Assembly: GCA_017631745.1 (NCBI GenBank)
Contig: JAGBSR010000132.1
Coordinates: forward strand, 1-9,939
Direction: 5' to 3'
Source of the DNA: Clostridia bacterium
Lineage (GTDB): Bacteria; Bacillota; Clostridia; Oscillospirales; Acutalibacteraceae
Length of the DNA: 9,939 nucleotides
Made by a program: the position numbers and the translations under genes. Positions 5,134 through 9,939 of the stretch are shown here, piece after piece (position 1 is the first letter of the stretch; each line of letters opens with the position of its first letter). Under the pieces are notes generated by a model that did not search any database, was not told where the DNA came from, and saw only the letters and a list, made by a program, of their open reading frames with translations.

Positions 5134-6942
5134 TTATTCTTTGTCGATGGTTGTGTGCATAAAGTATTTATAACCAAGAGGATTACAGTAAAAGCCGTTG
5201 ACTCTGTCGCTGATCATATAAACATCGGTATAGTAGTAAAGCGGTGTGATACAGCCTGTTTCCATAAGCATATCCTCTGCAAGGTGCATAAGCTCAAAGC
5301 GTAGCTCGGTATCGTTAGTTGCTTTGATTTCGCTGATGAGAACATCATAGGTTGCTGACCAGGATGCATTGTTTGCTTTATAATCGATGCCGTAATCGGT
5401 AAGGTCGATACTATAGATATTTAAGTTCTTATGCCCTGCTTTGCCTAACTGCACATCGTTATTTCCTGATGTTGATGTAAACATATCGAGAAATGAGAGC
5501 GGATAGTTGTAGTCTGCAATCCAGCCATTTCTTGCAATTGTGTACTCCCCTTCTTTACGGGTGTTGAGGAAGGTATTCCACTCCTGGTTGTTAAGCTCAA
5601 CATTGATACCGACAGCAGCTAATGCGCCTTGAACATACTCGCCTATTGCCTGATGATTGTCATTGGTGTTATAAATATAGGTTATTGTTGGTACATCGGT
5701 AAACATTCCGGTTGTTTCGTCAAAAGTGTAGTATTTTTTCAGAGTATTAATAGCCTGCTGGTAATTAGTTTCAAACGCATCGGGAGAAACATTGTAGTAA
5801 CCGAAGTATTGATCGCTGTTACCTGATGTCTGATAAAATTGAGTGCCGTCGGGATTGGTAAGACCCTTCGGTACAAATGTTGACGCGGGAGTTTCATTAG
5901 CATGGGTAATATTATTTACAATATAATTTCTGTCAATTAGCAGACTTATGGCTTTTCTGACTTCAGCCATAGCTTTACCCGCTTCAATGCTGTTATAATC
6001 TGCTGTTTCGGGAAGAAGATTTTCGTTGATATTCCAACAAAGATAGTAGGTGCCTAGTTGCTCGTTTACGGAAAATTCGCTTTCGTAGGTTTCCTTTAAC
6101 GCTGAAAACTCGTTAGTCGGTACACTTTCGATAAGAAGCCAGTCGCCGTTTCTGAAGTTGGTAAGCATATTGTTGGCATTGTCTGAAAGGTAAAATTTCA
6201 GAGTGAGCATTGTCACACTTTCAGCATCGTAATAATCATCGTTTTTTGACATTGTAATAAGGCTGTTATGCTCCCAGGAGGCAAGCTTATAAGGGCCGTT
6301 TGAAACATAAGTTTCAGCCTGTGTTGACCAACCGTCATTCGCTACAATATCTTCGCGTACAGGGTAAAAGGTCGGAAAAGCAATAAGCTCATTCCAATAG
6401 CTGACCGTATTTGTAAGAGTAACCTCGAGAGTACTATTATCAATAGCTCTGACTGCTAATTCAGCATCGGGGTTTATATAGTTGCCGCCTTCATCGGTTT
6501 CCCACATTTCGGCATATCCTACGATTACATCGAAAAGATAGTTGTAATCGCCTGCAAGCTCAGGTGATGCCGCACGGTTCCAGGCAAACACAAAATCAGA
6601 GGCTGTAACTTTTTTGCCGTCTGACCATTTAAGGTCTTCTCTCAATTTATAAGTGTAGGTCACGGTGCCGTCTGTATTTATCACACCTTCAGGTAATTCA
6701 AGAGCCGCATCAGCAACGATAACAAGCTCTCCGTTTTCGTCTTCTGCCCATTTTGCAAGACCTGCGAAAAGATGAGCAAGCATAGTTGCACCGTCAACTG
6801 TTGAATTCAGTGCAGGGTCTATTGAGTCCGGCTCGGAAGCGAGACAAACCGACAGCGCTTCAGTATCTTTATTGTTCCCGCCGCAAGCGGTTAAGGAAAA
6901 CAGCATAAATACTGCTAAAGTTAAAGCGAGAAGTTTTTTCAT
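5134..6942 (-). CDS. oppA: Peptide ABC transporter substrate-binding lipoprotein (OppA type)
   Basis: A 602-residue extracytoplasmic binding protein of the SBP_bac_5 family, which captures oligopeptides and delivers them to the permease. The N-terminus is a lipoprotein signal peptide: MKKLL, a hydrophobic core, then lipobox LTAC with the lipidated Cys at residue 20 and a GGNN linker, so the protein is anchored on the outer face of the membrane. Family features are SEPDSIDPALNS (36-47), the WSDGKKVTASDFVFAWNRA stretch (106-124) and a C-terminal NGFYCNPLGYKYF segment. Length is normal for OppA. The start ATG 6942 is preceded by AAAGGA at about 9-nt spacing. It is the last gene of the operon, 39 bp after the OppF-type ATPase, and ends at the bidirectional terminator. 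Oligopeptide is the likeliest substrate; dipeptide or another peptide-like ligand cannot be excluded. No separate promoter is evident. Confidence 0.9.
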   Translation of the reverse strand: MKKLLALTLAVFMLFSLTACGGNNKDTEALSVCLASEPDSIDPALNSTVDGATMLAHLFAGLAKWAEDENGELVIVADAALELPEGVINTDGTVTYTYKLREDLKWSDGKKVTASDFVFAWNRAASPELAGDYNYLFDVIVGYAEMWETDEGGNYINPDAELAVRAIDNSTLEVTLTNTVSYWNELIAFPTFYPVREDIVANDGWSTQAETYVSNGPYKLASWEHNSLITMSKNDDYYDAESVTMLTLKFYLSDNANNMLTNFRNGDWLLIESVPTNEFSALKETYESEFSVNEQLGTYYLCWNINENLLPETADYNSIEAGKAMAEVRKAISLLIDRNYIVNNITHANETPASTFVPKGLTNPDGTQFYQTSGNSDQYFGYYNVSPDAFETNYQQAINTLKKYYTFDETTGMFTDVPTITYIYNTNDNHQAIGEYVQGALAAVGINVELNNQEWNTFLNTRKEGEYTIARNGWIADYNYPLSFLDMFTSTSGNNDVQLGKAGHKNLNIYSIDLTDYGIDYKANNASWSATYDVLISEIKATNDTELRFELMHLAEDMLMETGCITPLYYYTDVYMISDRVNGFYCNPLGYKYFMHTTIDKE

Positions 6943-6981
6943 TTCAGTATTTCCTTTCCGTGTGTATATTCTTGTGCGATA

Positions 6982-7962
6982 TTAATTAATCTTGTCTGTT
7001 CTGTGGCAGGCAACAAAATGTCCTGAGCTTATTTCTTTGAATTGCGGTGCCGACTCACTGCATTGTTCGATAACATAAGGACATCTTGTATGAAAGGGAC
7101 ACCCTTTTGGTGTATTGAGAGGACTTGGTATATCACCGCTGAGTACGATGCGTTTATTGCTTGCAGCGATTTTGGGGTCGGGTACGGGTATTGCAGAAAT
7201 AAGAGACTTTGTATATGGGTGTAAAGGCCTTGTGTAAAGCTCATCTGCATCTGCTAATTCAACAAGCTTTCCTAAATACATTACGCCGATTCTGTTGCTG
7301 ATATGTCTTACAACCAACAGATCGTGAGCAATAAAAAGATAAGTCAGACCGAGCTGCTGCTGAAGCTCACTGAACATATTTATAATCTGTGCCTGAATGG
7401 AAACATCAAGTGCAGATACTGCCTCATCGCACACAATGAATTCAGGGTTGACAGCCAGACTTCGGGCTATTCCGACTCGTTGTCTCTGACCGCCTGAAAA
7501 TTCGTGAGCATATCTTGAAGCGTGTTCTGTGTTAAGACCGACACGCCATAGCAGTTCATTAATTTTTTCGTCGCGCTCTTTTTTATTTTTGTAAAGCTTG
7601 TGAATATCAAGAGGCTCGCCGACAATGTCGGAAATTGTCATTCTCGGATTGAGGGATGAATAAGGGTCCTGAAAAACCATTGTTGCCTTTTTTCTGAAAT
7701 TCTTGAAATCCGATTCATTTCTGACAGGGTTTCCTTTATAGATTATCTCCCCTGCCGTCGGCTTATAGAGACCGAGAATTGTTCTGCCTACGGTTGTTTT
7801 ACCGCAACCTGACTCGCCTACAAGTCCCAGGGTTTCACCCTTTATTATATCGAAGGTTACATCGTCGACGGCTTTCAGAGTTTTTGATTTTAATAAGCCT
7901 TCACTGATATTAAAATATTTTTTTAGGTTTTTTACTTCTATAAGAGGTCTGTTTTTATTCAC
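6982..7962 (-). CDS. oppF: Peptide ABC transporter ATPase (OppF/DppF type)
   Basis: One of the two cytoplasmic ATPases that power the peptide importer; 326 residues from the chosen start. Motifs from that start: Walker A GESGCGKT (49-56), Q-loop FQDPYSSLNP (Q98), signature SGGQRQR (156-162), Walker B with D179 and E180, switch H213. The C-terminal oligopeptide-transporter domain has CPFHTRCPY and further cysteines (C288, C294, C301, C319), a conserved set in this family proposed to hold an iron-sulfur cluster in some members. The start is taken as GTG 7962: its GTGAATAAA overlaps the TAA of the upstream ATPase by 8 bp, and the protein then begins directly before LIEVKNLKKYF. The longer frame from the ATG at 8004 lies inside the upstream gene and has no ribosome binding site. 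The residues after Walker B read EAVSALD, as is common for OppF. Confidence 0.9.
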   Translation of the reverse strand: MNKNRPLIEVKNLKKYFNISEGLLKSKTLKAVDDVTFDIIKGETLGLVGESGCGKTTVGRTILGLYKPTAGEIIYKGNPVRNESDFKNFRKKATMVFQDPYSSLNPRMTISDIVGEPLDIHKLYKNKKERDEKINELLWRVGLNTEHASRYAHEFSGGQRQRVGIARSLAVNPEFIVCDEAVSALDVSIQAQIINMFSELQQQLGLTYLFIAHDLLVVRHISNRIGVMYLGKLVELADADELYTRPLHPYTKSLISAIPVPDPKIAASNKRIVLSGDIPSPLNTPKGCPFHTRCPYVIEQCSESAPQFKEISSGHFVACHRTDKIN

Positions 7963-8980
7963 TGTAATCACCGCCTTTAAATTTGTTTTCCTTGGAAAAC
8001 TCATCAGAAACGTGCATATTTTTAATGCACATCCAGCAGGATGATGAGTGATTACCGTTTATTATAACTTCGCCAGGCTTTTCTTTAAGACAAATTTTCA
8101 TAGCTTTATCACACCTTGGTGAAAAAGCACAGCCTTTAGGCATATTTAGAAGGTCAATAGGCGTGCCCGGAATAGGCTTGAGCTTTGATTCTGATGCAGA
8201 AAGTGACGGTATGGAGCGGATAAGGCCTTTTGTATATTCGTGCTGCGGATTATAAAATATCTCTGAGGTTGTTCCACGTTCGCATATGGAGCCTGCATAC
8301 ATTACAAGCACTTCATCACACATCTGAGCAACAACACCCAGATCGTGCGTTATCATAATTATAGACATTCCGAGATCGTGTTGTAATTTTTTCATAAGCT
8401 CAAGTATCTGCGCTTGAATTGTTACATCAAGAGCTGTTGTGGGCTCGTCTGCAATAAGAATATCGGGCTCGCAGGCAAGTGCCATTGCAATCATAACCCT
8501 TTGCCGCATACCGCCTGAAAGCTCGTAGGGATACTGCTTCATACGCTTTTTCGGCTCGTTTACATTAACAAGCTCAAGCATTTCAACGGCTCTGTTGTAG
8601 GCTTCTTTTTTACTGCGGTCAGTGTGAAGCAAAATTGCTTCTGTCAATTGATATCCGATTGTAAAGGTCGGATTAAGTGATGTCATCGGGTCCTGAAAGA
8701 TGAAGGATATTTTGTTTCCTCGTATATCTTTGATTATATTTTCATCAGCGCCGATAAGCTCCTGAGAGTGAAGCTTGACCGAACCGCTGATTATTTTGCC
8801 TTTTGGTGAGAGTATCTGCATAATTGAATATGCCGTTACTGACTTACCTGAGCCTGATTCACCTACTATCCCGAGCACCTTACCCTTTTCAAGAGTGAAT
8901 GAAACTCCGTTTACTGCTTTTACCTCGCCTGCATCTGTAAAGAAAGAGGTGCAGAGATCTTTAACTACTAATATAGACAT
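7955..8980 (-). CDS. oppD: Peptide ABC transporter ATPase (OppD/DppD type)
   Basis: The partner ATPase of the peptide importer, 341 residues. Motifs from the chosen start: Walker A GESGSGKS (40-47), Q-loop FQDPMTSLNP (Q96), signature LSGGMRQR (154-161), Walker B ADEPTTALD (E179), switch H212. The MRQRV variant and EPTTALDVT are typical of OppD/DppD. The C-terminal domain has PGTPIDLL, then CAFSPRC, with cysteines C284, C290, C297 and C315, the conserved family set. The start is ATG 8980, seven codons inside the longest frame, because GGGGAG (8987-8992) lies 6 nt before it. The earlier ATG at 9001 overlaps the permease stop but has no ribosome binding site. It follows the permease by 17 bp and overlaps the next ATPase by 8 bp, so the three are translated from one message. 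Confidence 0.92.
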   Translation of the reverse strand: MSILVVKDLCTSFFTDAGEVKAVNGVSFTLEKGKVLGIVGESGSGKSVTAYSIMQILSPKGKIISGSVKLHSQELIGADENIIKDIRGNKISFIFQDPMTSLNPTFTIGYQLTEAILLHTDRSKKEAYNRAVEMLELVNVNEPKKRMKQYPYELSGGMRQRVMIAMALACEPDILIADEPTTALDVTIQAQILELMKKLQHDLGMSIIMITHDLGVVAQMCDEVLVMYAGSICERGTTSEIFYNPQHEYTKGLIRSIPSLSASESKLKPIPGTPIDLLNMPKGCAFSPRCDKAMKICLKEKPGEVIINGNHSSSCWMCIKNMHVSDEFSKENKFKGGDYSE

Positions 8981-8998
8981 AGTGTACTCCCCTTTCTT
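8981..8998 (-). promoter_or_regulatory. Ribosome binding site deciding the OppD start
   Basis: On the minus strand AAAGGGGAG (8987-8995) stands 6 nt before ATG 8980. This strong site lies inside the longer reading that begins at ATG 9001, so that reading's first seven residues (MKKGEYT) are most likely untranslated. Confidence 0.75.
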
Positions 8999-9939
8999 CA
9001 TTCGCTCAGCTTTGGATCAAACGCATCGCGAAGACCGTCACCAAGCAGATTAAGTGATAAAACGATGAGTGAAATCATTATAGCGGGAATAACTAATCTG
9101 TAAGGATATGAGCTTATGCCGTTGAGAGCCTCGGAAGCAAGAGAGCCCAGTGACGGCATAGGCGCATTTACGCCAAGCCCCAGAAAGGACAGATAGCTTT
9201 CGGTAAATATGGCGTTTGGTATCTGCAGTGCTGTTGAAATTACAATAACACTTATACAGTTAGGAATCAGATGCTTTCTGATTATCCACATACCTTTTGC
9301 TCCTGCAGCTCTTGATGCCAACACATATTCCTGTTCTTTCAGAGATAAAATCTGTCCGCGTATAAGACGTGCCATTGATACCCAATAAAGCACGGCAAAA
9401 ACAATGAAAAGGCTGATAATATTTGTACCGATTTCAGATAGTGTCGTGTCTTTAATAAGCGGTTTCAGAGAAACATTGAGCACAGAGGAAAGCAGAATAA
9501 CCATCAGCATATCAGGTAAAGAGTATATTATATCGACTATTCTCATAATTACAAGGTCGGTCTTACCGCCGAAAAATCCCGCAACTGAGCCTATTGTAAG
9601 GCCGATAATCAAGACGATTATACTTGCAAAAAAGCCTACGGCAAGTGAAATGCGGGTCCCGTATACAACTCTGATAAAGTAATCCCTGCCGGCAGAATCT
9701 GTGCCGAAAATATGGGGAAAGACCTTTTCACCTGCTTCGATTTTTGATTTTTCAGTGTTCCCGTATTCAAAGGGTGCGAGATTATTATATGAAGCGTCAA
9801 CAGGCATTCCGGGTGTTATTCCAAGCTGAGAATCGTAAGAATAAGGCCAGAAAACCGGAATAAAAACAGAAGCTACAGTTACAAACACAATCAGTATCAA
9901 AGATACAGTTGCTGTTTTATTTTTAAAAAGCCGTTTAAC
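8998..9939 (-). CDS. oppC: Peptide ABC transporter permease (OppC/DppC type), 5' end outside the window
   Basis: An inner-membrane permease of the peptide importer. The frame stays open to the right edge, so 313 residues are visible and the true start lies beyond. The visible N-terminus, VKRLFKNKTATVSLILIVFV, is the usual OppC basic segment entering its first helix; the TTG at 9900 is within that helix and is not a real start. Next comes a large extracytoplasmic stretch, the OppC/DppC signature FGTDSAGRDYF..VYGTRISL (about 78-99), several helices, and the EAA loop EYVLASRAAGAKG...HLIPN (about 204-227) that docks onto the ATPases. The end, LNLLGDGLRDAFDPK, is highly typical. The stop is 17 bp before the OppD-type start. 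The companion permease OppB is not in the window and is expected immediately upstream on this strand. Confidence 0.92.
   Translation of the reverse strand, partial: VKRLFKNKTATVSLILIVFVTVASVFIPVFWPYSYDSQLGITPGMPVDASYNNLAPFEYGNTEKSKIEAGEKVFPHIFGTDSAGRDYFIRVVYGTRISLAVGFFASIIVLIIGLTIGSVAGFFGGKTDLVIMRIVDIIYSLPDMLMVILLSSVLNVSLKPLIKDTTLSEIGTNIISLFIVFAVLYWVSMARLIRGQILSLKEQEYVLASRAAGAKGMWIIRKHLIPNCISVIVISTALQIPNAIFTESYLSFLGLGVNAPMPSLGSLASEALNGISSYPYRLVIPAIMISLIVLSLNLLGDGLRDAFDPKLSE

Noticed and set aside
7963..8004. N-terminal extension of the OppF-type ATPase from the ATG at 8004
   Set aside because: It lies inside the upstream ATPase gene and has no ribosome binding site; the GTG at 7962 gives a normal family N-terminus and overlapping stop-start.
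1..9939. CRISPR array, rRNA or prophage genes
   Set aside because: No regularly spaced direct repeats, no rRNA-like sequence and no phage structural genes were found in the window.

Overview
The window reads as chromosomal DNA from a low-GC, Gram-positive, spore-former-type Clostridia bacterium (Oscillospiraceae/Ruminococcus-like gut Firmicute). This rests on the SpoIIM-like protein, a clostridial-style Xer recombinase, the yajC-TIGR04086 gene pair, strong AGGAG-type ribosome binding sites, AT-rich intergenic DNA and intrinsic terminators with U-tracts. TGA ends several genes normally (spoIIM-like, xer, oppC), so the standard bacterial code applies.

Layout. (1) 1-1371, rightward: the 3' part of yajC, carrying an in-frame TGA; a terminator hairpin whose 3' arm doubles as the ribosome binding site of the next gene; a four-helix TIGR04086-type membrane protein; and a SpoIIM/DUF95-type membrane protein. 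(2) 1372-2361, leftward: a complete Xer-type tyrosine recombinase whose stop codon abuts the spoIIM-like stop. (3) 2362-3163: an 802-bp AT-rich non-coding stretch full of structure. It holds a near-consensus promoter for the recombinase, an 18-bp perfect inverted repeat at its two ends (2402-2419 and 3049-3066), a third partial copy, a nested hairpin with a T-tract, a possible 9-codon leader ORF, and a terminator-like hairpin. (4) 3164-5065, rightward: an ABC-F ATPase, then a bidirectional terminator. (5) 5134-9939, leftward: an oligopeptide ABC transporter operon in the order permease (OppC type, 5' end outside the window), ATPase (OppD), ATPase (OppF), lipoprotein substrate-binding protein (OppA). 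The second permease (OppB) is expected just beyond the right edge.

How the parts work together. The opp cluster is a coherent peptide importer: the lipoprotein captures peptide, two permeases form the channel and two ATPases power it. YajC belongs to the SecDF-YajC export complex; the two small membrane proteins after it are a weakly linked gene string.

The most interesting region is 2402-3093. The -10 hexamer of the recombinase promoter lies inside the left 18-bp repeat and its -35 lies just inside the bounded segment. A recombinase-mediated flip would therefore move a TTGACT-N17-TATAGT promoter to face the ABC-F gene. This invertible-promoter reading is an inference. A shared operator, or Xer-binding sites used for autoregulation, would explain the same repeats. 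The rest of the window looks like ordinary housekeeping content.
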